Below, one piece after another: positions 1 to 13,369 of a stretch of DNA of 64,000 nt. The stretch comes from Penelope pileata (taxonomy: Eukaryota; Chordata; Aves; Galliformes; Cracidae): positions 1,133,634 to 1,197,633 of the forward strand of contig WBMW01000582.1 of assembly GCA_013396635.1 (NCBI GenBank), written 5' to 3'. A program made the translations under genes and the position numbers. Positions within the stretch are counted from its first letter, which is position 1. The number at the start of each line of letters is the position of its first letter. The notes under the pieces were generated by a model that was given only the letters and a program-made list of their open reading frames with translations, ran no database searches and was not told where the DNA came from.

Positions 1-2466
1 TTTTTTTTGAGATCTCACTGACTGACTGCAATTAACTGCTGTACCTTTGAAATGAGATCTTACCCATGTTAGTCTAGTGGCTATTAGGAAAAACTGTTGA
101 TGAAAAAGCAGCATTCCATGCTAGTGAGGAGCACAACCTCTTTCACCTCTTTGGACAGAAGTTTATTTTTAGACCTGTTCTCTTCAGGCGAAATACAGTT
201 CATTTTGCCTTGCTGACCTCTACAGGAGGTGATTAGATGATGCACTTTAAGGTGTCATCAGGTAGAAACACTGTTCTGTAAGTTGAAGTGTGCAAAAGCA
301 CAGTAACGCTGTCAAGACTTAAAATGCAGTGTAACTGTGGGCCAGCAAAAACCAGAAGTTTATTTCAGTTTAATGTTTTTATGTTCAAGTGGGTGATGAA
401 GGGGATGGCAACCCTGTCCATGACAGGAGAGTTAGAACTAGATGATCTTTAAGGTCTCTTCCAACCTAAAGCATTCAGTGATTCTTTGTAATAAACATCT
501 ATAACACATTTTCTTTCCCCCCCACTCTACTGATAGCTGCTTCCTGCACTTTCATATCTAACTGGACTTAAGTCTTTTCTGTTCATGCATTTAAAGTAAT
601 GTTGTGTGTTCCTGTTAGTAATTCTGTTTGCAATTAATTTTTATCTGCTTTCACTGTCTCCTTCAAAATTCAAGTAGGTCACTTTGTGTTAATCCTTGCC
701 TTTTATCCATCTGTATCTTTCTTAAATTAGTGATGCTGCTTTACTTCTTGGGTTTGTTAGGAAATTATTAGAACTGTAACTAGTAAACAAAATTTTAAAT
801 ATTTCACACTTACTTCATTAGTTGAGAGCATTGTTTTCTAAACTCATTAATACGTGACTGAAATGAAACTTTACCATTGAAGAAATACCTCGCAAAGGGG
901 AAACGTCTAGAAGCCAGTTTTGTTCTCAAACAACTTCTGAATAGCAACTTCCATACGTGTGCTGGAAACACTGTGTTCCCTGAAAAGGAGAAAGGAAAAG
1001 AAATGTCAAAACCCAAAAGAAGTGTGGAGAGTTCTAGTTTGTATTCGGCAAAATGAATGTTTCACAAATATTAATGTAGATAGTTACATAGCATCCTTCT
1101 TAGGCTACGCATGGAATGCTTTTGCTATGATTCTGTTTCCAGAAATATTTTTCCCTCTCTGCATTATCTTCAGAGAATTAAATTGGTGAAAATGGATGTG
1201 ATCAAAAATAAGTATCCATTTTTGGTCAAAGTAAGATTGAAAAAAATTACCAGATATTGTTTGAAAGAATGTGTTTAGAGTTGAACTATTTAAACAAAAC
1301 AGTTCTGCTTTTGATAAGTGTTGTTAACTACCTCTTGCTACTTCATAAAATGAAGGCTTTGTTTTGGCTAGCATCTTTGAATAAAAGTGGCACATCAACT
1401 CAGAATGTAATACATTGCTTCCTAATGCATACCTCACTAAAAAAGGATGTATTTGAAAATTATTTCAGTTTTAATATATTCTTTTAAAAGTAGTAGATAC
1501 TTTGTAGTGACTTTAAAAGGAAAATACATGGCATAGTGGGGTCATACTTGTTTGTTTAAAATGCTGTGCAATGTAACTGCCTGCCATACTGAGGAGGACT
1601 TTCTTATTGGTTAAAAGCTGATGATGTTATATGTCATTGTGGATTATTTTCTTTAAAAAGAGTTTATAACTTAAATTTCACTTCATGGTTGAGGCTTTTT
1701 TTTTTTTTTTTTTGTAATGTATGAAAGCTGTAAGTTGAAAGCGGAAGTAAATCTAGTTAAAATGTTTTCTAATTAATACATACTATTCTTGTTAGCTGGT
1801 ATCCACATTACAAATTGAATGCATGCAATTTAGTATATTTTAATTCTAGACGCAGGCTTGTGTAATAGCTACAAGATGCACCTGCAGTTCCACACAGTGG
1901 TGGAAGCATACTTTGGTCTTGTATTTAATAAATATTTTATGTAACACAAATACCATTCAAAACCAGGGAAAGTTAATTGTTTGTTGCACCCCATTATGAT
2001 GTATCTGTACTTTTTCCCTCATTTGTGAACTTATTTTTTATTTGCAGTCTTTCTTTGTGTTTAATTGTTTAGTATAGTTAGTTCTGTATTAGCAAGTGTT
2101 TAATTCGTATGTATTTTAATAATTGTGTTCTTTTGATGTTTGGCTTCTCACAAGGGCTATAAGATGATGAGTTTTTCTCTCCTACAGGAAATTGTAAAAT
2201 AGATCAACAGAACACAAAGCCATTACTTTTTGATTTGGTTAATTCAAAGTGTTTGCATGTAGTTCTAGATTTGATGCATTAACTCCTCTTAATTTTCAAA
2301 AGATCAATTTTATTAATATCCAAAGACAAAAGCAAAGCACTGTATTTATTTTAAGGAGATCCCATCAGTAATTATTCTTGTTTACTTAGTTTAATGGATT
2401 TTTAGACTTCTGTCAAGTCAAGCGGTAGCAATCAAATGAATTTTTGCTGCTGACGTTAATTTACAG
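1..2466 (+). other. STRN3: STRN3 intron (partial) with CR1 tail; no exon seen
   Basis: This is AT-rich intronic sequence upstream of the first recognisable exon. Apart from a CR1 3' fragment near 405-487 and a T-run near 1697-1713, I see no coding exon or RNA gene. The preceding exon, which should carry the start of the alternative linker insert, is not in the window. Confidence 0.8.
405..487 (+). mobile_element. CR1 LINE 3'-end fragment
   Basis: The segment has the typical CR1 tail: a tagatgatctttaaggtctc block followed by the ttccaaccta block and a degenerate terminal attctttg-like octamer. CR1 is the dominant non-LTR retroposon of birds, and most copies are 5'-truncated like this one. It lies in a STRN3 intron in the same orientation as the gene. 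Confidence 0.75.
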
Positions 2467-2607
2467 GAGTCAACAGGACAAAACTTCACGACATGATAGC
2501 AGATCTGGGCGATGATGAGATACCCCACATCCCTTCAGGAATCATTAATCAATCTAGGTCACCCTCTTCTAGAATGACTGATCATGAAGGTGCGAGAGCA
2601 GAGGAAG
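2467..2607 (+). CDS. STRN3: STRN3 exon A (linker, probable alternative cassette)
   Basis: A 141-nt exon lies between a ttacag acceptor and a gtacaa donor. It reads (V)NRTKLHDMIADLGDDE, then IPHIPSGIINQSRS and MTDHEGARAEE, which is the linker just before the WD40 domain. It starts in phase 2 (two bases complete a codon) and ends with the G of a split GCT alanine codon. From memory, this segment belongs to the insert present in the long SG2NA-beta form and absent from SG2NA-alpha. Skipping it would keep frame because 141 is a multiple of three. The identity is firm; the alternative use is recalled knowledge and not visible in DNA alone. Confidence 0.95.
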
Positions 2608-5600
2608 GTACAAAAAATTCAGCTACTTACTATGTTTCAGGAGATTTCTTTTAGAAAGCACACGCTGTAATTTACTGTCCCTTCTATAAGGCTTAATGCA
2701 GCTGTAGGTTGCCACGTTATTATTTGCAGTTCTTTCCAATTGATTTATTGAGACTATAGCTGTGGCTTAATGTAACAGACCTTTATTTCATAAGTATTTT
2801 TGAACAGCTTGATGTACAGCGGTGTGTTCTGAAAGTATTCAGTATTAAATCCCTGCTTGCAGACGCTATGTTAGCAAAATGTTGTACAAATAGGGTGTTA
2901 CTGATTGAGGGGGGAAAAGGTGAGTATTAACATTTGATACCCAGTGATTATTTAAGTTACGAGACTAACTTGTCTCTCTTTTCTCAAGCATAATGTTCAT
3001 TACTATTTTTAAATTTTCTTGTCCTATTTTATATAAAATCTTAAGCATTTTGTCAGAGAGTGCTAGGTCCAGTTTCAGGATTATTTTAGGCAATGGAAAT
3101 TAGTGGTGAGCTGTTACCTAAATAGCCCCAATGGTTGTTGTTCATCATGTTGCCATCTACGGTTCTAAGGTTTGAGTTCTGAAGGAATAGTTTTCATTGT
3201 AGTAACTTCAAGATTAGAATACTTTGTTGTAAATTATCTACTTTAAAAATAAAATCAAATTGAGAGTACTCAACCAAATTCAGATTTGTCTCTTGTAGGA
3301 TAATCTTTGAGCTCTAAGTCCTAGCGTGGTATCAGCTACCCCAGAAGTCAAAACAATTTGCATTATTGCTGATGCTGCTTATTGGCTCTGTTCTTCCTTA
3401 ATCTCCACTATTGTCTGTCCTCCTCCACCCCCAAATTCCTGTCCTTTTCCATGCAGAAAGGTGTAAATCTTGCAGGGAAGTGTTTTTTATTACTATCCTG
3501 AACCATTATTTTACAGAAGTGTATTTCAGCCTTGTCGTTCACTGCCTTCCTTTTCATCTTTGTTTTCATTTACAATTTAAAGATGCACCACTATCAACTT
3601 TACATGTAGAGTGCAATTCAAAAAACTGCTGGTGACGTTTCTCTTGCAGAAATCTGTGCATGTATCTCACAGTATCACTACAAATGTGGTGTCAGTGTTA
3701 CTGGAGAGATACCAGACATCTCTATTCTATGTGCCTGATGCACTGCTTTGTGCTAAGTATTTTGAGTGGCCTGTTGTCTGACGTCTTTTTTAGAGGCTTG
3801 ATATTTCAAGTAATACAATACAAAATGCAATCTTTTCGAATAAATAGATTGTAAATTTGAATTTGGTAGGGACTGACTGCTGTTGTCTGCTTCATGTAGC
3901 ACAGTCGTTATGCTGCACTTTAATTAAAGATTGTCCAAACTATTCTCAAGTCAACTGTCTTCAGGGTTGTGTTTATATGCTATTTATGTACGCTTATGTT
4001 TTTAGCTTATCAGTTCAGTTTGCTGGACTTTATTCATTCAGAGCAGTAGTATGACTATCATATCTGTTCCTTGTGGTTTCTTCGTAACTTTAAAACTGGA
4101 ATGGTAGAGTGCAAATTCTGTTGTTTGGTCAGAAATTCTACCCTGAATATGACATGGCTTTCTAAATTTTCGCACGATCCATTATAAAAAGACAAAGCTA
4201 CAAGTATACAAGCTCACTGTAGTGGTTATTCACTCTGGGTCCGTACTTTGTAAATTTTAAATACTTCATTATCATAAGATGCTGATACTGCTCAGTTACT
4301 TATTCAGCTGTGTTTTCAAAGCTAAGGTTTTTTGCAGGTCGCTTTAGGGAACAATTGTACATCTTTCTTGCTAGAGCACGCTTGCCTTGTGAGTGTTACC
4401 AAACTGTGATGTTGTCGCTGTACATAAGGTTTATGCTACACTCTGCTGTTAAGTGTTCCAGTTCTGTTATAAATGGAGTGGTTTGTATTTCCATGTAAAG
4501 AACAAAAACCTCACTTTTCCTTTTTACCTGGTGAGGGTCAGGGGATCAGAGAAGTATAGTTCTATTAGAACTGTGGATCTAATTGGCTGGGAATATATCT
4601 TTTACATTTCTAAAGTTTTTGTTTGCTTTTATTTCTATTCAAGTACCTGTTTAAAATGATGATGTCATAATTACATTTTATAGTTTTGGCCATAAAAAAT
4701 TGTAGCTTCCATTTTGCCATACTGCATGATATTGAGAAATAGAATCAACTGCAGCATGATTCTGAACCACAGCATGATTCCACATCCAATCTTTTGGATA
4801 GAGCGCTGTTTTAATGGGTTGTTTGTCTTTTTGAACATCCACAAGCTGCGGGGATGGTCTCCTTTTTTAATGAAAAGCATTTGATAACTTATTTAGCTTT
4901 CATTTTTCCATATGCCTATTGATATATCCTTTTTGGTATGCACAGTGGATCTTTATTTTTGGTAGCTTTAACTTCACGCACCTTTTATTGTATTACTACT
5001 CTGCCATATATCAAAAAGCAAGCCAAAAAAAAAAAAAAATGAAAACCCACACAACTTGCAAACATTTTTCAACCTTTTTTGAAAGTCTTATTTTTAGAAT
5101 AAATATGTACAAATGAATTAATGTAGTTACGTATACATATTGACAGCTTCAGTGTTGAGAAATACATTTTTGAATTTCAGATAGCATTGATTTTGAAGCT
5201 TTAAATAAAGAAACATTCACCTCTGATACAAATGAAATTCGATAGGTTTATGTATGGGCTCTTACTGTTGTAGTGTTTTCCTGTGGTAGTGCTTCACTCT
5301 TGAAAGCTCATCTGCTAAGCACAGACAATCTCACACACTGTTAGTGTGATAGATTTGGGAACTCACTTAAACTAGTAGATGTGTCTTAAAGATCAAGTAG
5401 GACTCACAGCATCACAACAGGGATGGAAAGTGTCCTCAGGTGTAAAATGAGCACCTTGTCTCCTTTCCCCAGTGATCTGGGAAGCTTTGTTTCTGTTACT
5501 ACAGTGACTTGGGAGATCTGGCATGTAAATGGGTAGGTGTATTTGTGAGGCTGAGGCATTGTCAGGACAGTGGAGGTGAGCCTGTTTTGGAAATTCCAAA

Positions 5601-6949
5601 TAAATTATTAGAATCTTTTTTTTTTTCCCCTTCACACTTTTTTTCTCTTTTCTGTCAGAAACGAACTAGGAAGTCCCAGTCTGAAGTAACTGAGGAACTA
5701 ATTAATATTTGAGTATTTCATGGTTTAAGTTAACCCAAAGAATGTTTTTGATGTTATTTCTTGCTTCATATAAAAATATTTTATTTCCCTTTAATTCTGG
5801 TCAGACATCTTAACACAAAAAAAAGTGAGAGTTTCATGGTTTTTTTTCTGAGAGTTAGAAACAAGGAGTACCCTTGCAGTGACGCCCTAACTCTGTATCC
5901 CAGTATGTGAAACCTGAAAGTCAAGCAAATTTCATTTTTGAAGATGTCAAATAAGATTTAACATATTTTGCAGATGTTTACGCTTAGCTGAAGTTCACAT
6001 TTTGCAGAAGTTGGTCTAAAGTCATTCTACCTACAAAGTGTCCCAATTTTTGCTCAAAGGAGAATACCGATAAGTAAAAGCGGCTACTGATAACATTCTA
6101 AAGTATTACAGTGTTTAAGCCTTTAGTCATATTCCTCACCACTAAGTTATGTTTGAGGGGATTGTACAAGGAGGTATACAAGATGATCGAAGATTGTAAA
6201 GAACATGAGTGAATGTTCGAAACTTTATTACTCAGATGTGAGTTCAAAATGAGCGGTTTATAGGTAATTTGTATTTCTTCCAGTCTAAATAGTAATTAAC
6301 AGATAGGCTCAACATTTATTTGGGGAAGGCACAGCTAAGATAGATAGTAGTTAGGTAGATACTAGTTGAATATAATGTTAAACTTTTAAAATGCAAAATT
6401 CTATTGAGGACGTAAAAGAGAGGATTCACAACAGATGTTTCTTTTATTTTTTTTAAATCATCTGAAAATTCCAAGTAGGAGAGAGATTAGAGAGGTTTTG
6501 CAGGAGACCTGAGACAGAAATACTTATTTCACGCAGAGAGGGATGTTTGAGTAGTGTAAAGCATAGAGACTTACTTGCAGATGGATAGAAGGCAGGCAAC
6601 ATGTTATGGATGAAGTATAATTTGGAGATGTGGGACGTGTGGTTTGATATTGGTATCAGTCAAGTCACTTCATTGTTGTGACCTCACCTACAAAAATTTC
6701 TTGTAATGTTGTGTAAATTTGTATAAAGTAAGTTGAAATGAAATTACAGAAGTCATGATCCAGAATTGTTTTTAATGTGTGTTTGCACGTGTGCGTGTTG
6801 TCATGCTCTTTTTTACTTGGGATTACTATGTAGTACATTCAAGTTCAGTTTTAAACTCCACTTTGCTTGTAAGTGATGAATAATGCAGTTTTTCATCAAA
6901 GTTCAAATTATTACGTTGAGACTTAAAGAAACTGTTTTGTTCTTTATAG

Positions 6950-7083
6950 CTGAGCCAATAACGTTTCCATCTGGAGGAGGCAAGTCATTTATTATGGGTT
7001 CTGATGATGTTTTGTTAAGTGTACTGGGCCTTGGAGACCTTGCAGACTTGACAGTAACAAATGATGCAGACTATAGTTATGAT
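6950..7083 (+). CDS. STRN3: STRN3 exon B (pre-WD40 linker)
   Basis: A 134-nt exon lies between tctttatag and gtaagt. It encodes EPITFPSGGGKSFIMGSDD, then VLLSVLGLGDLADLTVTND and ADYSYD. This conserved stretch directly precedes the propeller in striatins. The first two bases complete the alanine codon begun in exon A, and the exon ends on a codon boundary. An extended reading frame that starts with methionine upstream of the acceptor is intron read-through and is not part of the protein. Confidence 0.97.
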
Positions 7084-9228
7084 GTAAGTGCAATTTTCTT
7101 TTAAAATTCTTTATACAGTTTAATTTAATCAATGATAGTTGTCCCTTACCCTCTCTCTCTGCCATGAATGTTACAGATGCAGAGAATGGAGCTTTTAGTA
7201 GCAAACAATATTACGCTGGGAGAAGGAGAGAGTGCCTTCTGAATGCGCTAAGTAATTTGGATAATCAAAATTACGATGACTTATTTTCTTATTAGATAAT
7301 TTAATTTTTATTTAGTCACTGGGACATGCATAATGACATAGAATACCGTTTGACTTCTTAACGTGAATTTCTTCAAATGAAAATGACAGCTATACACTGA
7401 AATGGAGTATTGAGAAGAGGTGGCGTAAAACAAGTATTAATATTAACTTACTGCTTTGCTCCACTCTTTCTATTTATGTGGTGTTAACAGTGTAAACTAT
7501 ATGTGGTTGTGTATTTCAGATGTAATCTTTTAGGGAAGATTATTATCTAGAAAATTCTGAGATTATCACCATGTTAATTATGCCACTTCCAGTAGTGTTT
7601 TTCTCAAATGAATTTTTTTCCGCTGGCTGGTAATACTTGACTAGTTAGGGAAATGTTCAGGTAAGTCTTACTACTGTTCTAAGTGTCTTCTTTTTAAGTG
7701 TTTTCCTTTTCCTTTTTTTCTTAAAGTACTCCACTTGTAGGGATAACTTTTTATAGCTTTTCAAGTTATGTGGATTGTGTTTGTATTGGAAACTATTACT
7801 AGGACTTAAACTGAAAACTTGGTATCTACAAAGTGAAGAAAAATCAGTTACAGCTTTCTACAGGGCCTGAAAATGCTTGGACTGCACATCTGTAATCATA
7901 GTTGTCCTTCAGTGTTTGTCATTGGTTGAAATACTAATTGCTGTAATGAGTTAACTGCTCATGTTTTCTTATATTACAAGGTGTTATGTTGCATAGTTAT
8001 ATTTCCTGAATAAAAAGATGAAAATACTGATTTTATTAAGCTATTTAATGCTGTACTCTTTACAACACTTGCCATATTTCCTACTTGAATATAATATATT
8101 GTCCTGTTCATGGTGAAGGCTAATCTTCGGATTGTCTGATTCATTTCAAATGACAGCACTTCTGATAAATCAGATAACTTGAAATCAGCTATTTGCATCT
8201 TATCTGTCTCTGGATTTAGCCTGTTGCCTAGATAAATCTCCCGTATAATGATGTGTAAAAATGTGACTTGATTGTTTTTTTCTTTTTTCATTTTCTTTAA
8301 AACTTTTAATTAAACCTATGAATAAGTGGACATGAAAGAAAAGTTTTTCTCAATAATTTTGCAGTTGTATATGCTTTAAGGCAGCTTAAATTTGAAACAT
8401 CCAGGACTGGTAGTAAAACAATTACCTTAACAATTGCCTGTAGTAAATCCCAGTGGGGATCTTGAGGTTGAATAGCTCAGGGTACTTTTTAACTCAGTAT
8501 TCTGTTTACTTGATTGGTTAACTTCTGAATGTCCATGCCTCCATCTTTGCTGAATGCTAACTTGGGGAGGGAGGTGGGTGGGAAGCAGTTTAGATTCTCA
8601 GGTCAAGGTACTGCACTTCTCAGGTGTTTTGTTCTTGATGTCATTGACATTTTACTGGCAAATGCTTCATTGTTGGATTTTCAACAGTTTCTCAAAACCC
8701 CTTCAGTAGAGGCTCTTGAATTACAGCTTGATTTGGGAGATGTTTGGGGAGAGATCATCTAATGCATTGATATCTGGCTGTTAAATGAAACAAAAGATAG
8801 GAATGAATTTTTTGCTTTACAGCTGGATCATTTACCGAAAAGGAATGACAAATGACTGGCTGTAATTGTCATTCAGTTTCTCTGCTTCCTCTCCAGTCTT
8901 CCTTTCCCAGTGCTTTTAGGGACTTTTAAAAGAATATCTGAAAAATGTGTGCTGACATCTTCCTGTATTAGAAAAGATAAACTTGTGATGTCAGGTAACA
9001 CAGATGGAAAGGTTTTCTTAATATTTTATTTAAGAAAGGAATCTGTCCTGCTGTGGATCTGAAGGCTGAAATTCAAATGGTATCACTTCTCCTCCATTAT
9101 GATGTTCCTCTAGGTTAAAAATTCCTTGATAGTTCTTAATTTCTGAAGTTGCTTCCATGTAACTCCATGTATCTATATATGTTCAGTACAGTAAGACCAT
9201 GTCTTAGACTGTGCTAATGATATATGTA

Positions 9229-9740
9229 GGTTGCTCTGAGAGTAATGCCTCCTATTTATTTACATGGAAACTACAACAGATGCAAAGAGCAAAATAACAG
9301 TTTGATAAAGCAAATTCTCAGCTATAAAACACTTAGTAACCACCATTAGCTGTGCGTTTTTGCCAGCGATGAACAAGAGTCTGTGAGTTGTGCTCGTAAA
9401 AACGTGTACCACTGGAGGCTGACCCACTGTTGCCTCTCCTGAAACGCACCACCCACCACCTCACTGTGCTCACATCCACTGTTTGATCTCCATAAATGTT
9501 CAGCAAGCATCCATGAATGTCAATGGGTGAAATTTTTTTCCGCATGGAGAAATTCAATTATGCCTCTTTGCTTCAAATGCTATTTTGTCAGACTGCCCCT
9601 CTCCTGCCGTCTGTCACATGGCAACAAAATGGAACGAAATATTGGTGGGAAGGTTCAACTTCTGCTGCCATACCACCGACATCTGCCTCTGATGTTGTGG
9701 GCCAACATAATAAAACAGGAGGCAATACTTTCGGAGTGCT
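9229..9740 (-). mobile_element. Short mariner (Galluhop-like) copy 1
   Basis: A roughly 510-bp element has inverted ends: ggttgctctgagagtaatgc on the left, and the reverse complement of a matching gcattac/gcaatact...cggagtgct end on the right. TA flanks both sides, as expected for a Tc1/mariner insertion. On the minus strand a broken reading frame (about 9333-9557) contains SPIDIHGCLLNIYGDQTVDV, which resembles the N-terminal helix-turn-helix of mariner transposase. The catalytic DDD part is missing. It is therefore an internally deleted, non-autonomous copy. The Galluhop name is from memory of bird genomes. Confidence 0.82.
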
Positions 9741-10335
9741 TACAGGACAACAAGCCAGCTGTTTTTTCAGTAAGTCTCCAGATAAGCAGCTGATGCTAAT
9801 CTGAGTTAATGTTTAAGTTAAAAACAAAACCACCGCACATTCGTTAGTCTCAGTTCTTGCATTTTGCTTGCGATGGTTCCCTGCTCTTCAAATACCTTAT
9901 GTGTGATCCATTATTGTGGAAATAAATAAACAAAAGCCACAAAAGACAACCCCCCGCCCCTCCCCAGCAGCCTTCCACTAGCTTTTATATATAACTCCTT
10001 GATGAAAATCGTATTTTGAAAAGTAGAAGATATGTGGACAGGATCAGGATTAAATTTTAAGTCTTCAGAATTTTAACTGTAGCTGAATATTTTTTCTGTA
10101 TGGGAAGGATTTAGTGCACAAGTTGTCCGCAGCAGTAGTCATCTAAGCAGTAGATACTATAGTATAGTCATCTCAAGTCATGTCTTTCAGTGTCTAGTTC
10201 TTTATATTTAGTGCATGTTTGTACCCTGAGAAAGTAATATTATTAAATCAAATACTCCAGTTTATATATTCTTGATTCCATAGCTTCAAAGGACAGTAGT
10301 GTTTCGTGGCTGCAAATCCCAAAGTCCTCATTTAT

Positions 10336-10725
10336 CATAGAATCATTTGAGTTGGAAAGAACTTTTAAAGGCGGTCTAGTCCAACTGCCCTGTAATGAAC
10401 AGGGACATCTACAGCTAGATCAGGGTGCTCAGAGCCCCATCCAGCCTGACCTTGAACGTCTCCAGGGATGGGGCATCCACCTCCTCTCCGGGCAACCTGT
10501 TCCAGAGCTTCATTATCCTTATCATAAACTTTTTCCTTAAATCCAATCTAAATCCCCTCAGTTTGAAACTGTTTCCCCTTGTTCTATCACCACAGACCCT
10601 GCTAAAGAAGTCTGTTGCCTTCTTTCTTACGGCTCCCCTTTAGATGCTGACAGACTGTTATCAGGTCTCCCCAGGGCCTTCTCCAGGCTGTACAGCCCCA
10701 GCTCTCAGCCTGTCCTTGCAGGGGG
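10336..10725 (-). mobile_element. CR1 LINE 3' fragment, reverse orientation
   Basis: About 390 bp of CR1 3' sequence lies antisense to STRN3. It begins (the element's 3' end) with catagaatcatttgagttgg. It continues through the familiar ggtctagtccaactgccctg, gaccttgaacgtctccaggg and tctccccagggccttctcc blocks. It is 5'-truncated near 10725. Short open frames across it are remnants only. Confidence 0.93.
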
Positions 10726-11429
10726 CATCTAATTTCAGAGCATATAATTTGGAAATTACATTATTGAGAAAAAAGATTAAAATATTCCGGCTACAGTTAC
10801 TAATTACTGTTTTTAAATTTTGTGTTTGCTGTCTATTTATGGTCAATTGGGATAGACAGGGAAGGATGCAGTCTCCTCACTGTGTTATGAGGATTCTCTT
10901 GAGTACAGTGGCCAGGAAGAGATTCCCTGCCCAATGCCCTTTTTTTTTGGGGGGGAAGCTTGGGATGATAAGGGTTTTTGTTTGTTTTCTGTTGCTTTTT
11001 CAGCTTCATCTTCCTCAGTTGTAGTTTCTTTCAGTCTGGTTCTCTAAAGTGTTTTGTTTCTTCTGGCCTAGACAGAATTCTTGCTTGAGTGTTCTAGGGC
11101 GTTTGGGAAGGGATGTTTGTTTTTGGTCAACCGTACTGTTCTAAGCATCTGCTCTGTGACTTTTTACTGATCCAGGGACTAGGATCGAGGCTTTGGCTGA
11201 CCTCTCTTGGTCTGGCTTAGTGAAGTCCACTGAAGCTCTTCTGTTTGGAGAGGCTTCTGACTTGTCACATTGGGGAACATTGATACACAGTGTTACACTT
11301 CATTTGTTACTTTTCTGTTTTGCCTCTGCTTTACTTTGTATCTCACGTTTATTCTTTGTAATCAGCAAATACCTTTTCCAAATTTCCTTGACTGTTTTTG
11401 TGAGGTGCACTTTGTTTCGAAATAGACTG

Positions 11430-11468
11430 CTGGTTCATTTTCTTTCTTTCTTTCTTTTCTTTTCTTTC

Positions 11469-11527
<59 letters not shown>

Positions 11528-11531
11528 CTTT

Positions 11532-11579
<48 letters not shown>

Positions 11580-11581
11580 TC
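11430..11581. repeat. (TTTC)n / T-rich microsatellite
   Basis: This is a long pyrimidine tract made of TTTC tetramers mixed with T-runs, and it ends in a clean (TTTC)n block. It creates spurious open frames rich in Phe/Ser on one strand and Lys/Glu on the other. It sits in the large STRN3 intron between exons B and C, where its length is likely polymorphic. Confidence 0.97.
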
Positions 11582-13369
11582 GAGGTTACAAGGGTCTTTT
11601 AAAGATGTTAGTTGTTCTCTCGACTTCATTACTACAGTCAAGGTTCATTGGAATGTCAAGGTTCATTAGAAACATGGATGAGTTGAATTAAATGAACAAA
11701 ATCTGTTTATATAAAATTAGATTCCTAGGAAAGGTGTACATGGTGTTTTCTAAAAGAAGCAAGATGTTGACATCTGTTTTAAAAACACAAAGTCTTTAAA
11801 GCCATATTTAAGGTTGGAAATGCACCTTGTTTTTTTTCCAAGTTCTGTCAGTTTGGTGCCTTGCATTTTATTGGGGTTCTTGGAAGTGCTGAAAACCAAA
11901 TGACTGTTGCAACAGTCATTTTAACAGCAACAACAAAAATTAATAAATTTCTTGTTAATTAAGGATGGCTGTATTCAGTCCTAGTTTCCTTGAATGGCTG
12001 TTCATCACAACCATAACAAAAATCAGTGGATGCACATCGCATTCAAAGAATCAAGGTCTTCTCTTTAATCAGGGATGTAATATGCTAAAATTAAGCGCAA
12101 CTATTTCTGATGCTGGGCTTTAATTTCTCCCAAGCCCCAGATTGCCACAAGTGCATGAGGCAACAGGAGCTAGCTAGCTAGATGAATTTGTTTATATAAT
12201 GAGGACTAAAGATATTAAGGAACTCTGTTTGCTAGAAAAATACATTTTTCCCCCATGGTTAGCAAAGCTCCAGAATCCCACTCTGTTCTCTGAAACAAAA
12301 AATGATTATTCTTTATGTGAAGGCTGTTTAGTGTGCTCCACTTTTAAATAACTTAAATATCAATAAAAAATACTTCAATATTCAGCGCGCTGTGGAGAAG
12401 GAAGATGAAAAGCAAAACATTTTGTAATGAAAAGTATTCGTTATGTGATATTAGAAAAGAAGTCCAAGTTTCACATCTAGCAAAACAGATTTCTGTTGCT
12501 TGATCTGATGTTGGCATAGTACCTGTTTAGGCAGAAAAAAAAAACTTAATATAGCAAATGTCTACACATCTGTAACTCAGAACAGTAAATTGTATTTTCT
12601 GAGCCTTCCTATTTATTTGGATTGGATATAATCAAATTTTGTTTGAATGACTAGAGGTAATTTAGTCCAGCATAGAGATTTGGTCCAAGAATAGATATTA
12701 CAGCATACTGTTACATTGTGATCTGATTTTTGTTTTCTGTCCTGACAGATACTAAGATTTTCATTAATTGAATGAGTTTTTAATCTTTCTGTACTATTTC
12801 TGAAAGTATCTTGGAGTACTGAGAGATTCTGCCCTATAGATGAGAAATATTTAACAAATGCATGGATAGATAGTCTGTAAGACAGAGTATAGAATATGTT
12901 TCCATTGATTCATTTACTAATTTAATTTGGGTTATCCAACTAATGTCACTTCTGTAAACTCCCTTTATAATTACCTGAGAGAAAGAGAGAAGTATGTGCA
13001 CATGTATTTCTCCTTGGGTGGAGGTTTGGGATAAGTGGGGTGTAGTCTTTCATGGGTCTTCTCCACTCTGATTAATAGAAAATTGTATTCAGAGCTCTAA
13101 ATTAGTCTCTGTTACAATCACTAGAAGGCTTCTGGTAACTTTTCTGAGATATCTAGGATTAATATTAAGTAGTTATCATTTGTGTTTTTAGCCTGTTTTT
13201 TTTATGTGAAGAATATTAATGGTTTGATTCACCAACATATAAAAGTAGTTTTTATGTATTGCTTCACATGGTAAATAGATTATCACCTCACAAATATTAT
13301 TTGAAAGTCTTTAATGAATTTAAATATACTTTTACACAATGCTGTTTGAAATAGTAACAAATGTACATA

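Noticed and set aside
10352..10643. Open frames in the CR1 copy
   Set aside because: These are the non-coding or antisense 3' end of the retroposon.
11193..11669. 158-codon open frame
   Set aside because: Half of it is the (TTTC)n microsatellite translated as Phe/Ser/Leu.
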